From Frankiaceae bacterium (GTDB taxonomy: Bacteria; Actinomycetota; Actinomycetes; JAFAQI01), in NCBI GenBank assembly GCA_025929365.1, contig JAICMG010000011.1:1-36777 (forward strand): a stretch of 36,777 bases of DNA, written 5' to 3'. The number at the start of each line of letters is the position of its first letter. Within the stretch, counting starts at the first letter, position 1. The notes beneath the pieces are model-generated. The model was given only the letters and a program-made list of their open reading frames with translations. It had not been told where the DNA came from and did no database searches. The position numbers were made by a program, and so were the translations under genes. Positions 22,545 through 30,960 of this stretch are shown in pieces.

Positions 22545-23986
22545 CCCCGCCAGGTCTCCAGCAGCCGCAGCCAGATCTCGCTCATCGTCGGGAACGACGG
22601 CACGGCGTGCCAGAGCTCGTCGAGGGTCACCTTGCCGACGACGGCGACCGTGGCGGCGTGCAGCAGTTCGCCGACGTCCGGCCCGACGAAGGTGGCGCCG
22701 AGCAGCGTCTCGCTCTTCGTCTCGACCACGAGCTTTGCTCGCCCGTTGTAGCCGTCGCGCAGCAGACGTGCGCCTGAGACATCACCGATCTCGTACTCGA
22801 CGGCCCGAACCGCGTGACCCGTCTCGCGGGCTTCGGCTTCGGTGAGCCCGACCGAGGCCACCTGCGGATCGGTGAAGGTCACCTGTGGGACGGCGCCGTG
22901 GTCACTGGTCGCCCGGTACCGCGAGGCATCGAGCGACTCACCTCGGACACGCGCCGCGATCACGTCGCCGCAGACGCGTGCCTGGTACTTGCCCATGTGG
23001 GTCAGCAGCGCGCGGCGGTTGATGTCACCGACTGCGTAGAGCCAGTCGCCGCCGACACCGCTCACCAGCATCGTGTCGTCGGTGGCGACGTAGTCGCCCG
23101 GCTGCAGGCCGACTGTGTCCAGACCGAGGTCCGCGCTTCGTGGCGTGCGTCCTGCCGCGATCAGCACCTCGTCGGCAACGACCTCCTCGCCGTCGATCGT
23201 CACGGTCACGGGCGTGCCGCGAAGCCTGCCCTCGTCCGTCGTCGCGGCGGTGTCGCGCCGTACCGCGGAGATGTCGGCTCCCAGCCGTACGTCGACGCCG
23301 GACTCGCGAAGGGCGTCGGCGAGCAGCTCGCCGGCGAACGGTTCGTTGCGGATCAGCAGCCGGTCGTCGCGCGCGGCGAGCGTGACGTGGGCGCCCAGGC
23401 CGTTGAGCCAGACCGTCGCCTCGCAGCCGACGACGCCGCCGCCGATCACGACGATGCGGCCCGGGATCTCGTGCATGTTGGTGACGTCGCGGGACGTCCA
23501 CGGCTCGGCGTCGCGCAGGCCCGGGATGGGAGGCACCGCGGCAGACGTACCGGTCGCGAGGACGACAGCGTGGCGCGCGGTCAGCGTACGGATGGAGCCG
23601 TCTGCCGCAGTGACGGATACCTCGCGGGTGCCGCTGAGGCGGCCGTGACCGCGAATCACCGCGATGCCGGCACCTTCCGCCCACTGCACCTGTGAGGAGT
23701 CGTCGTGGCCGGCGAAGTAGTCGCGGCGCGCCAGGACCTTCGCCACGTCGAGCCGGGCGCCGATCGGGACCCCGGGCAGCGCGCGGGCCCCCGACGCGAC
23801 CTCGACCGGACGAAGCAGCGCCTTGCTCGGGATGCAGGCCCAGTAGGAACACTCGCCGCCGACCAGCTCGCGCTCGATGATTGCCGTGCTCAGGCCGCCC
23901 TTCGCGGCGTAGTCGGCAGCGTTCTCACCCGGGGGGCCGCCGCCGATGACGATGACGTCGTAGGTATCCGTCTCCGATGGAGTCAC
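22541..23986 (-). CDS. Flavoprotein disulfide reductase (dihydrolipoyl dehydrogenase-like)
   Basis: A 481-aa FAD/NAD(P)H protein of the glutathione-reductase family. It has [17 protein letters not shown] (FAD), the redox-active pair in [13 protein letters not shown] (Cys-x4-Cys), [12 protein letters not shown] (NAD(P)), and LYAVGDIN. The dimerisation end reads [18 protein letters not shown]. The catalytic base His of the usual HPTxxE motif is Phe here (FPTMSE), so it is not an ordinary lipoamide dehydrogenase or mercuric reductase. The start is GTG 23986, with TACGAC 6 nt upstream; TTG 24004 would add 6 residues. It diverges from the FMN reductase gene by 25 bp and its stop overlaps the FUSC start. 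Confidence 0.87.
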   Translation of the reverse strand: MTPSETDTYDVIVIGGGPPGENAADYAAKGGLSTAIIERELVGGECSYWACIPSKALLRPVEVASGARALPGVPIGARLDVAKVLARRDYFAGHDDSSQVQWAEGAGIAVIRGHGRLSGTREVSVTAADGSIRTLTARHAVVLATGTSAAVPPIPGLRDAEPWTSRDVTNMHEIPGRIVVIGGGVVGCEATVWLNGLGAHVTLAARDDRLLIRNEPFAGELLADALRESGVDVRLGADISAVRRDTAATTDEGRLRGTPVTVTIDGEEVVADEVLIAAGRTPRSADLGLDTVGLQPGDYVATDDTMLVSGVGGDWLYAVGDINRRALLTHMGKYQARVCGDVIAARVRGESLDASRYRATSDHGAVPQVTFTDPQVASVGLTEAEARETGHAVRAVEYEIGDVSGARLLRDGYNGRAKLVVETKSETLLGATFVGPDVGELLHAATVAVVGKVTLDELWHAVPSFPTMSEIWLRLLETWRG

Positions 23987-23992
23987 TGCGGT

Positions 23993-24005
23993 GTCGTACC
24001 ACAAT
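23993..24005. promoter_or_regulatory. Back-to-back -10 elements between the two flavoenzyme genes
   Basis: On the minus strand TACGAC (23998-23993) ends 6 nt before GTG 23986. On the plus strand CACAAT (24000-24005) ends 6 nt before GTG 24012. Only one base separates the two hexamers. Both match the conserved A2; only the plus element has T6. Confidence 0.4.
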
Positions 24006-24011
24006 GAGCGG

Positions 24012-24467
24012 GTGGCGAGACTTCTGGTGGTGCATCACACCCCGTCGCCGGCCACGCAGGAGATGCTCGAGGCGGTGCTCGCCGGGGCGCGGGACGACGC
24101 GATCGAGGGCGTCGAGGTGGTCGCTGTCCCCGCACTGGTCGCAGGGCCGATCGACGCCCTCGAGGCTGACGGCTATCTCCTCGGTACGCCGGCGAACATC
24201 GGCTACATCTCCGGCGCGTTGAAGCACTTCTTCGACAGCGTCTACTACCCGGTGCTCGAGGCGACGCGGGACCGCCCGTTCGGCGCATACGTGCACGGCA
24301 ACCTCGGTACCGAGGGTGCGGTGAAGGCGATCGAGACGATCACCACCGGCCTCGGCTGGCGTGCGGTGAGCAAGGTCGTGACGGTCGAGGGCGCGCCCAC
24401 GCGGGAGGACCGAGAGGCGCTCTACGAGCTCGGCGCGACTGTCGCGGCGAACCTCGCGAGTCGCTGA
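24012..24467 (+). CDS. NADPH-dependent FMN reductase / flavodoxin-like protein
   Basis: A 151-aa flavodoxin-fold protein. It begins ARLLVVHHTPSPATQEML, where the TPSxxTxxM loop matches the FMN-phosphate-binding loop of flavodoxin/WrbA-like proteins. It continues with DGYLLGTPANIGYISGALKH and FFDSVYY, a typical FMN-binding and dimer segment. It probably reduces quinones, flavins or nitro compounds with NAD(P)H. GTG 24012 is the start, set 6 nt after CACAAT; GTG 23991 would add MSYHNER. It overlaps the convergent aminotransferase by 46 bp. Confidence 0.82.
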   Translation: MARLLVVHHTPSPATQEMLEAVLAGARDDAIEGVEVVAVPALVAGPIDALEADGYLLGTPANIGYISGALKHFFDSVYYPVLEATRDRPFGAYVHGNLGTEGAVKAIETITTGLGWRAVSKVVTVEGAPTREDREALYELGATVAANLASR

Positions 24468-25591
24468 ACCGCCTCGTCGATGACCTCGGGACGCTTGCAG
24501 AAGGCGAAGCGGACGAACGGTCCGCCGACATCCGGACTGTCGCAGAACACCGAGGTCGGGATCCCGACCACACCCGCCTGGTGCGGCAGCTCGCGGCAGA
24601 ACCGGGCGCCGTCGGCAGTGCCGAGTGGCCGCACGTCGGCCTGGATGAAATAGGTGCCCTGCGGGCGGGTCACCCGCAGCCCGACCGACTCCAGACCTGC
24701 CGCCAGCTGGTCGCGGCGCTCCTGGAGCGAGGACCGCAGGTCGGCGACCCACGCCATCTCGTTGCTGAGCGCATAGGCGACCGCGTGCTGCATCGCGGGG
24801 CTGTGGGTGTAGGTGAGGAACTGCTTGACCGTGTTGACGGCCTGCAACAGCGGCGCAGGCGCGCAGACCCAGCCGATCTTCCAGCCGGTCACGCTGAAGG
24901 ACTTGCCGGCGCTCGAGATCGCGACGCAGCGCTCGCGCATGCCCGGCAGCGTCGCGATGGGGATGTGCTCGCAGCCGTCGTACGTGAGGTGCTCGTACAC
25001 CTCATCTGTCACCACGATCAGGTCGTGCGCGATGCAGACCTCTGCGACCGCTTCGAGCTCGGCGCGGGTGAGCACCGTCCCGGTCGGATTGTGTGGCGAG
25101 TTCAGCAGCACCAGCCTGGTGCGCGAGGTCACGCTGGCGCGGAGCTCCTCGACGTCGAAGCCGAAGCGTCCGGTCGAGTCGGGGCGCAGCGAGACGGGAA
25201 CGCGGGTCGCGCCGGCAAGCGCGATGGTCGCGGCGTACGAGTCGTAGTACGGCTCGAAGACGACGACCTCGTCGCCAGGATCGCAGAGGCCGAGCACAGT
25301 GGCGCTGATGCCCTCGGTGGCGCCGACCGTGACGAGGATCTCGTTGTCGGCGTCGTACCGGAGCCCGTAGTGATCTAGGCGGTGAGAGGCGATCGCATGG
25401 CGGAGCTCCGGCACGCCACGGCCGGGCGGATATTGGTTCTCGCCGTTCCGTAGTCCTTCGACCGCGCGTTCGACCATCGCCGTCGGCCCGTCGGTGTCGG
25501 GGAATCCCTGCCCGAGGTTGACCGAGCCGGTGTCGATCGCGAGGGCTGACATCTCGGCGAAGATCGTGGTGCCGAAGCCCCGCAACGCCAT
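24422..25591 (-). CDS. Class I aminotransferase, DapC/kynurenine-aminotransferase-like
   Basis: A 389-aa PLP enzyme. It opens with TTIFAEMSALAIDTG and NLGQGFPDTDGP. The PLP sites are NSPHNPTG (Asn168), VTDEVYE (Asp196, Tyr199) and SSAGKSFSVTGWKIGW with Schiff-base Lys230; VRFAFCK near 362 holds the substrate-carboxylate Arg. It closely resembles the actinobacterial group annotated as N-succinyldiaminopimelate aminotransferase (DapC of M. tuberculosis), which is related to kynurenine and glutamine transaminase K (family knowledge). Its role may be lysine synthesis or a keto-acid transaminase. It lies 4 bp after the SDR gene in one minus-strand operon. Confidence 0.86.
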   Translation of the reverse strand: MALRGFGTTIFAEMSALAIDTGSVNLGQGFPDTDGPTAMVERAVEGLRNGENQYPPGRGVPELRHAIASHRLDHYGLRYDADNEILVTVGATEGISATVLGLCDPGDEVVVFEPYYDSYAATIALAGATRVPVSLRPDSTGRFGFDVEELRASVTSRTRLVLLNSPHNPTGTVLTRAELEAVAEVCIAHDLIVVTDEVYEHLTYDGCEHIPIATLPGMRERCVAISSAGKSFSVTGWKIGWVCAPAPLLQAVNTVKQFLTYTHSPAMQHAVAYALSNEMAWVADLRSSLQERRDQLAAGLESVGLRVTRPQGTYFIQADVRPLGTADGARFCRELPHQAGVVGIPTSVFCDSPDVGGPFVRFAFCKRPEVIDEAVQRLARFAATVAPSS

Positions 25592-25595
25592 GCGG

Positions 25596-26435
25596 TCAGG
25601 GCGCGCTGTCGGTGGGTCGTACGAGGACCCCCACGACAGCGTCCAGCATTCGCGTGGGCATCGCCGCGAGGACCGCCTGGAGGTGGGCGTCGGGGCCGAC
25701 GAGATAGCGGCCCTTCGGGCGGCGTGCCGTGAGCGCGTGCTCGATGGCCTTGGCGACGCGCTCCGGTGGGATCGCGTGCTTCTCCGACATCTTCGCCGTC
25801 TTCAGGGCGCCGTTGAACCAGCGCTCGTATCGGGACCGGATGTCCGCGGGCATCTCCTCGACGCGGTCGAGTGCGGCCGTGGTGCCCTTCTCCCACAGCG
25901 GCGTCGCGATCGCCCCGGGCTCGATGAGGGAGGCGCGCACGCCTTGCGGTCTGAGCTCGGCCCGCATCGCATCCATCCATGCGCGCACGGCGAACTTGGA
26001 GGCGGAGTACGGCGAGAGGAAGGGCACCGACATGCGCCCGCCGATCGAGCCGACCGTGACGAGACGGCCGTTCGCCGCGATCAGCGCCGGCAGAAGCGCC
26101 TGGGTCAGCGCGAGCTGGCCGAAGAGGTTCACCTCGAACTGGTGACGCCACTCCTCGAGCGGCAGCGACTCGAAGACGCCGCTCACGTTCATTCCGGCGT
26201 TGTTGACCAGCCCGAGCAGCTTGCCGTCGGCGCGCTCGATGACCTCCTTCGCTGCGGGCCCGATCGAGTCGGGATCGGCGAGATCCAGCAGGACCGGCTT
26301 GGTCACCGGCTCGGGCAGCGGTTCGTCGCGCCGCAGCCCCGGGATGACGGTGAACCCTGCGTTGGCGAGCCGAAGCGCGGTGGCGTGACCGATGCCGGTG
26401 CTCGCGCCGGTGACGAAGACAGTGCCCTTGGTCAT
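25596..26435 (-). CDS. Short-chain dehydrogenase
   Basis: A 279-aa classical SDR. FVTGASTGIGHATALRLANA gives the cofactor motif TGxxxGIG, NNAGMN follows, and VGSIGGRMSVPFLSPYSASK carries the catalytic Ser and Tyr-x3-Lys. The C-terminal PEPGAI-type segment reads SLIEPGAIATPLW. The substrate is unknown. ATG 26435 is the start, exactly 6 nt after TACGCT on the minus strand, which makes leaderless transcription likely. It precedes the aminotransferase by 4 bp. The frame is open further upstream but that part is antisense to the nitrilase gene. Confidence 0.9.
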   Translation of the reverse strand: MTKGTVFVTGASTGIGHATALRLANAGFTVIPGLRRDEPLPEPVTKPVLLDLADPDSIGPAAKEVIERADGKLLGLVNNAGMNVSGVFESLPLEEWRHQFEVNLFGQLALTQALLPALIAANGRLVTVGSIGGRMSVPFLSPYSASKFAVRAWMDAMRAELRPQGVRASLIEPGAIATPLWEKGTTAALDRVEEMPADIRSRYERWFNGALKTAKMSEKHAIPPERVAKAIEHALTARRPKGRYLVGPDAHLQAVLAAMPTRMLDAVVGVLVRPTDSAP

Positions 26436-26441
26436 GGCCGA

Positions 26442-26475
26442 AGCGTAGTTGGCAGGCGGAAGAGTGGGCTTGAAT
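26442..26475. promoter_or_regulatory. Divergent leaderless promoters, SDR and nitrilase
   Basis: On the minus strand TACGCT (26447-26442) ends 6 nt before ATG 26435. On the plus strand TTGAAT (26470-26475) ends 6 nt before GTG 26482. The two divergent genes are 46 bp apart. Confidence 0.5.
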
Positions 26476-26481
26476 AGATCG

Positions 26482-27285
26482 GTGCGGGTTGGGGTCGTGC
26501 AGTTCCAGGCGGGGCTGGACAAGGCTGACAACCTCGCGCGCCTCGGCGCGCTGATCGACGCGGCGGCCGAGCAGGGCGCGGAGCTGGTGATCACACCTGA
26601 AGCGTCGATGTGCGACTTCGGTCCGCCGGATCTAGCGCTCGCGCCGATTGCCGAGCCGCTGGACGGGCCCTTCGTGACCGCACTTTCAGGGATCGCCTCG
26701 CGACGCGGCGTGACGATCGTCGCCGGCATGTTCGAGGTCGCGGACGGCAGCCACGTCTACAACACCGTGGTCGCGGTGGGACCGACCGGCGAGCTGGTCG
26801 GCAGCTACCGCAAGCAGCATCTGTTCGACGCGCTCGGCTGGAGGGAGTCCGACCGCCTGCTTCCCGGTGACGCGGGCGACGGGCTGGTCCTCGCGGTCGC
26901 GGACATGACCGTCGGGGTCATGACCTGTTATGACGTCCGCTTCCCCGAGCTGGCGCGGTTCCTGGCCGACGAGGGCGCCACGTTGCTCGCGATCCCCTCC
27001 GCCTGGGTCGCTGGCGACAACAAGCTGCAGCAGTGGACGGCGCTGACGACGGCGCGTGCCATCGAGGACGTCTGTTACGTCGCGGGCGCCGTGCAGCCGC
27101 CGCCGCTCTACACCGGGGGCAGCCGCGTCGTCGACCCGTGGGGTCTCGAGATCGCCTCGCTCGATCCCGCGACGGAGGGCATCGTTGTTGCCGAGGTCAG
27201 CGCGGATCGCGTCGCCGAGTGCCGCGAGCGAATGCCGAGCCTGGCCAACCGCCGCTGGCGGGTGTCACCGCGGCTGAGCCGGTGA
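26482..27285 (+). CDS. Carbon-nitrogen hydrolase (nitrilase superfamily amidase)
   Basis: A 267-aa hydrolase with the full Glu-Lys-Cys triad: ITPEAS (Glu40), YRKQHLFD (Lys111) and VMTCYDVRFPEL (Cys149). Length and the YRKxHLFD/CYDxRFPE pattern match the Nit/omega-amidase and amidase-like branch rather than true nitrilases. Such enzymes hydrolyse omega-amides such as alpha-ketoglutaramate or deaminated glutathione (family knowledge). The divergent aminotransferase operon could supply such keto-amides; that link is inference. GTG 26482 is the start because the family motif begins immediately (VRVGVVQFQ) and it follows TTGAAT by 6 nt; TTG 26449 and GTG 26464 are upstream alternatives. Confidence 0.88.
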   Translation: MRVGVVQFQAGLDKADNLARLGALIDAAAEQGAELVITPEASMCDFGPPDLALAPIAEPLDGPFVTALSGIASRRGVTIVAGMFEVADGSHVYNTVVAVGPTGELVGSYRKQHLFDALGWRESDRLLPGDAGDGLVLAVADMTVGVMTCYDVRFPELARFLADEGATLLAIPSAWVAGDNKLQQWTALTTARAIEDVCYVAGAVQPPPLYTGGSRVVDPWGLEIASLDPATEGIVVAEVSADRVAECRERMPSLANRRWRVSPRLSR

Positions 27286-27286
27286 G

Positions 27287-27775
27287 CTAGCGGTTGCGGC
27301 GCCAGATCGCGAGGTTCAGGGCGCCGAGGTAGCTGACCGCGAACAGCGAGGGCAGCATCAGCGCCGCGGCGACCCGATGGCGGCGGCCGAACTCCGCGAT
27401 GGTCAGTGCCAGCGCGACCCACAGCACGACGGCGTTGATCAGTGCGATGCCGGGCTTGCGCAGCCCGAAGAAGAGCATCAGCCACGCCAGGCTCAGCCAT
27501 GAGGAGACGGCGTACGACGAGACGGCGGGCACGTCGATCGCGTCGCGGTCGTCGTCGGCGCGCCACGCGAGCCACGCGCCGACCGCCTGGCTCGCCGCGA
27601 CCAGCGACCACGCCGGCGCGAAGGCGATCGTCGGGCTCGCCCACCGGGGCTTGTCGAGGCCGTCGTACCAGGGCCTTGCCACGTTGATCAGCACCGCGCC
27701 GGTGCCGGCGGTGGTGGTGATCCCGCCGAGCGATCCACCGAGCCCTAGTGCCCGTGTGGCAGGACTGGAAGGCAC
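27287..27775 (-). CDS. TspO/MBR-family membrane protein
   Basis: A 162-aa five-helix membrane protein of the TspO/peripheral benzodiazepine receptor family, which binds porphyrins and lipophilic ligands. The hallmark WYDGLDKPRWASPTIAFAPA is present (usual form YxxLxKPxWxPPxxxFxPxW), followed by LAWLMLFFGL and a C-terminal LNxxIWRRN motif (LNLAIWRRNR). GTG 27775 is the start, with AAGACT 7 nt upstream. One base separates its stop from that of the convergent nitrilase gene. It is divergent from the SDR gene at 27814. Confidence 0.87.
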   Translation of the reverse strand: MPSSPATRALGLGGSLGGITTTAGTGAVLINVARPWYDGLDKPRWASPTIAFAPAWSLVAASQAVGAWLAWRADDDRDAIDVPAVSSYAVSSWLSLAWLMLFFGLRKPGIALINAVVLWVALALTIAEFGRRHRVAAALMLPSLFAVSYLGALNLAIWRRNR

Positions 27776-27801
27776 GTTCCGGAGTCTTTCACGCTCCTCG
27801 A

Positions 27802-27807
27802 TATCCT
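27802..27807 (+). promoter_or_regulatory. Leaderless -10 of the SDR gene
   Basis: TATCCT ends exactly 6 nt before ATG 27814. It is a full TANNNT match, with no ribosome-binding site upstream of the ATG. Confidence 0.55.
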
Positions 27808-27813
27808 GACCAA

Positions 27814-28719
27814 ATGGCTGAGATCACCTTTGACGGACGTGTAGCGATCGTGACCGGAGCGGGCGGCGGCCTGGGCCGCACGTATGCCCTCGAGCTGGCC
27901 CGCCGTGGCGCGAAGGTCGTCGTGAACGACCTCGGCGGCTCGGTCGACGGCACCGGCGGTGAGCACGCAGCCGCGCAGAAGGTCGTCGACGAGATCAAGG
28001 CCGCCGGCGGAGAGGCCGTTCCGAGCTACGACTCGGTCTCGACGCCCGAAGGTGGCGAGAGCATCGTCAAGACCGCGGTCGACTCGTTCGGCAAGGTCGA
28101 CGTCGTCATCAACAACGCCGGCATCCTCCGTGACAAGTCCTTCGCCAAGCTGACCTGGGAGGACCTCGACGCCGTCCTCGACGTGCACCTCAAGGGTGCG
28201 TTCTATGTCTCGCAGCCCGCGTTCAAGGTGATGAAGGAGAACGGCTACGGCCGCTTCGTCTTCACCGCGTCGAACGCCGGCGTGTTCGGCAACTTCGGTC
28301 AGACCAACTACGGCGCGGCCAAGATGGGCCTCGTCGGGCTGTCCAACATCATCGCCATCGAGGGCGAGAAGGCGGGCATCAAGTCCAACGTCATCTGCCC
28401 GGTCGCCGCCACCCGCATGACGATGGAGCTGCTCGGCGACTTCGCCTCCCAGCTCGAGCCGGAGCTCGTGACCCCGCTCGTCACCTTCCTGGCCTCCGAA
28501 GCCTGCGACGTCACGCACGAGATCTTCTCGGCGGCGGGCGGTCGTTACGCCCGCGTGTTCGTCGGTCTCGCGCCGGGGTGGTACGGCGGGAAGGGCCACG
28601 TGCCCACTGCGGAGGACGTCCTCGACAACCTCGCCCAGATCGAGAAGCAGGACGGCTACATCGTGCCGACATCCGTCGGTGACGAGCTGGGTGCTCTCGT
28701 GAGCGTGCTCGCCGGGTGA
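27814..28719 (+). CDS. SDR, MFE-2-type 3-hydroxyacyl-CoA dehydrogenase-like
   Basis: A 301-aa SDR whose closest pattern is the dehydrogenase domain of peroxisomal multifunctional enzyme 2 and its actinobacterial homologues. It shows FDGRVAIVTGAGGGLGRTYA, VVVNDLGGS, NNAGILRDKSFAKLT, and TNYGAAKMGLVGLS with Tyr and Lys. This points to beta-oxidation of long-chain or branched acyl-CoAs (family knowledge). The hydratase and sterol-carrier domains of eukaryotic MFE-2 are absent. ATG 27814 is clear. Its TGA overlaps the GTG of the next gene (GTGA), an odd pairing with a membrane protein. Confidence 0.88.
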   Translation: MAEITFDGRVAIVTGAGGGLGRTYALELARRGAKVVVNDLGGSVDGTGGEHAAAQKVVDEIKAAGGEAVPSYDSVSTPEGGESIVKTAVDSFGKVDVVINNAGILRDKSFAKLTWEDLDAVLDVHLKGAFYVSQPAFKVMKENGYGRFVFTASNAGVFGNFGQTNYGAAKMGLVGLSNIIAIEGEKAGIKSNVICPVAATRMTMELLGDFASQLEPELVTPLVTFLASEACDVTHEIFSAAGGRYARVFVGLAPGWYGGKGHVPTAEDVLDNLAQIEKQDGYIVPTSVGDELGALVSVLAG

Positions 28720-29849
28720 GGGCCCTGCGCGATGTCTGCGCGGTCCTCGGCGCGGTCATCGTCGTTCTCACGAGCATCAGCGTGCTTCGAACGCTGATCG
28801 TTCCGCGCGCGAGCATCGGCCGGCTCGGACGGATCGTCGACCGGACGGTCGACGCCGGCTTCCAGCTCGCGACCAAGCGGGTCAAGAGCTACGAGGAGCG
28901 CGACACGATCCTTGCCGCGCAAGCTGCGGTCTATCTGGTCGCCTTGCTGGCGGGATGGCTCGCGGCGTACCTGATCGGCTACGCGCTGCTGCTGTGGCCC
29001 TCGACGCATCACATCGGCTATGCGTTCCGGGAGTGCGGGTCGTCGATGTTCACCCTCGGGTTCGTCGCGCCGACCGGGGGAGGGGCGTCGGCGATCGACG
29101 TCGTCGCCGCGGCGTCAGGGCTGTTCGTGATCGCTGCGCAGATCGGCTACCTGCCGACGCTGTACGGGGCGTTCAACCGGCGGGAGACCGAGGTCACATT
29201 GCTGGGCTCCCGCGCCGGTGCGCCGCCGTGGGGCCCGGAGCTGCTGGCCCGCACGAAGTACGGGATCTGGGGCGACCGGGACGATCTCCCGGCGCTCTAC
29301 ATGGACTGGGAGCGCTGGGCGGCGGACCTCGCGGAGAGCCACTCCAACTACCCGATCCTGATGCGGTTCCGCTCACCGCAGCCGCTGTCGTCGTGGCTCG
29401 TCGGGCTGCTGGCCGTGATGGACTCCGCCGCGCTGCTCATGGCCGTCTCACCAAGCCGCGAGCGGCTCGAACCCCGGCTGTGCCTCCGGATGGGCTTCAC
29501 CGCGCTTCGACAGCTCGCCCGCTCGGTCGGGATCCCGACCGAGGACGATCCCGATCCCGACGGCGATCTGCTGCTCACGTTCGAGGAGTTCGAGATGGGC
29601 GTGCAGCGCCTGCTCGACGTGGGCTTCGACACTGAACGCACCGCGGCAGAGGCATGGCCGCACTTTCGCGGTTGGCGGGTCAACTACGAGCCATTGGCCT
29701 ACGCGCTCGCCGCGAAGACCGACGCGGTGCCTGCGCTGTGGTCGGGCCCGCGGCGCTGGGCGCACGAGCCGATCCCGCCGGTTCGGCCGCCCAACCGCGC
29801 GCCGACCGCTACGCCACGTCCGTCTGCGCCCGCCTCGCCAAGCGGCTGA
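28716..29849 (+). CDS. Channel-like membrane protein of unknown function
   Basis: A 377-aa protein with an N-terminal membrane helix (about 5-30, ending TLIVPR), a second at about 67-92, a re-entrant-looking segment ECGSSMFTLGFVAP (residues 105-118), and a third helix at about 126-150. The arrangement helix, pore-like loop with TLGF, helix resembles two-helix ion channels, whose filter is TVGYG; here the filter is altered, so selectivity cannot be predicted. A soluble domain of about 225 residues follows, ending in a Pro/Ala-rich tail. GTG 28716 overlaps the SDR stop. The 3' end overlaps the convergent sulfotransferase-like gene by 41 bp. Confidence 0.7.
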   Translation: MRALRDVCAVLGAVIVVLTSISVLRTLIVPRASIGRLGRIVDRTVDAGFQLATKRVKSYEERDTILAAQAAVYLVALLAGWLAAYLIGYALLLWPSTHHIGYAFRECGSSMFTLGFVAPTGGGASAIDVVAAASGLFVIAAQIGYLPTLYGAFNRRETEVTLLGSRAGAPPWGPELLARTKYGIWGDRDDLPALYMDWERWAADLAESHSNYPILMRFRSPQPLSSWLVGLLAVMDSAALLMAVSPSRERLEPRLCLRMGFTALRQLARSVGIPTEDDPDPDGDLLLTFEEFEMGVQRLLDVGFDTERTAAEAWPHFRGWRVNYEPLAYALAAKTDAVPALWSGPRRWAHEPIPPVRPPNRAPTATPRPSAPASPSG

Positions 29850-30936
29850 GCCGAGCGATCGGCCCGCCGTTGAGCGGACTGGCCGGGATCCATTCCAGTG
29901 CTGCCGCGTTGACCGCGCCGATGACCGCGTGCGCGGCCCCGTCCAGAGTGAGCGGTACGGCGCTGACGGGCACCGCATCGGGATTCACGGGCGCGTCGCT
30001 CAGTGTCGAGAGGTCGCCGAGGATGTGGACCCCGCTCGCCTTGATGCGAAGGGCAGCCTCGGCCGCAATCTCGTTCGCCTTCTCGATCGCCCACGCTGGT
30101 GTGGTGATCCTGGCTTCGTCGCGGCCGGGGGCCCGCAGCTGGATCTGCCGCACGACCCCGCGGCGTACCGCGCTGTGGTAGCGCTTCGACGGCCACTTCC
30201 GCTTGTAGAACTCGACGTTGAGCTGTCGGATGAGCTCGGTCTCCGCGGCCGTGAGGGATCGGTTGGTCCAGCCTGTCTCCGGCTCGAGCAGTCCGTCGGG
30301 GAGCTCGGTGAGCTTCTCGAAGGTGCGCATGAGGCTGTCCGGGTCGGACTCGTCGACGACGATCACGAGGAGCCGCTCCGGGCCGACGATCGATGCCCAG
30401 CGCTCGACCAGTACGTCGTGGTGGTGGCGCTGCCAGAACGTGATGGTCGGCATCTCGTACGGCGGCTGGTTGAACATCGCGTCCAGCCAGTCCTCGTAGG
30501 AGTAGCGCAACCGGTTGCGCACGTACTGCTGCCAGGCTGACGGCAGGATCTTCGCGAGCGGTCGCAGCGTGATGACGACGTGAACCCGCTCGCCGCCGAG
30601 CTCCTCGACGACCATTCGTGCGACGTCGTCCTTGGCGCCGTCGAAGTACTCACTACTGACGATCACCCGCTTGTCGGCGTGAGCGCGGGCCTCGGTGACG
30701 AGCTCGTCCCAGTCGCCTCGCTCGGCCGGCCGATCGCCGAGCAGCCCCTTGCCACCCGTCACGGCGAGCGCGGCCATCTGGTGCTGGCGGGTCTTGCCCG
30801 CGTAGATCACGTCGTGCTTGGCCATCTTGCGGCGTGCCTTGCGCATCGCGCCCTGGATCGCCGTCGTGCCGGTCTTGTGGGGTCCGATGTGCAGGAGGAG
30901 GCCGCGCTCAGGCAGCCGCAGATCCGATCCGAACAC
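29809..30936 (-). CDS. Sulfotransferase-like P-loop protein
   Basis: A 375-aa protein. The N-terminal motif LLLHIGPHKTGTTAIQGAMR (residues 13-32) is the 5'-phosphosulfate-binding loop of PAPS-dependent sulfotransferases (typical HxxKTGTT). HVVITLRPLAKILPSAWQQY near residues 119-138 matches the 3'-phosphate-binding Arg/Ser region (usual form RxPxxxxxSxW). The protein probably transfers sulfate to a sugar or lipid, but some relatives are non-catalytic glycan-modification proteins. GTG 30936 follows TAGGAT by 6 nt. The acceptor is unknown and no PAPS-synthesis genes are in the window. Confidence 0.8.
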   Translation of the reverse strand: MFGSDLRLPERGLLLHIGPHKTGTTAIQGAMRKARRKMAKHDVIYAGKTRQHQMAALAVTGGKGLLGDRPAERGDWDELVTEARAHADKRVIVSSEYFDGAKDDVARMVVEELGGERVHVVITLRPLAKILPSAWQQYVRNRLRYSYEDWLDAMFNQPPYEMPTITFWQRHHHDVLVERWASIVGPERLLVIVVDESDPDSLMRTFEKLTELPDGLLEPETGWTNRSLTAAETELIRQLNVEFYKRKWPSKRYHSAVRRGVVRQIQLRAPGRDEARITTPAWAIEKANEIAAEAALRIKASGVHILGDLSTLSDAPVNPDAVPVSAVPLTLDGAAHAVIGAVNAAALEWIPASPLNGGPIARLSRLARRAQTDVA

Positions 30937-30942
30937 TCGCCA

Positions 30943-30948
30943 ATCCTA
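30943..30948 (-). promoter_or_regulatory. Leaderless -10 of the sulfotransferase-like gene
   Basis: TAGGAT on the minus strand ends 6 nt before GTG 30936. It lies in the 24-bp gap after the upstream minus-strand gene, so the gene has its own promoter. Confidence 0.5.
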
Positions 30949-30960
30949 GTGACCGAACCG

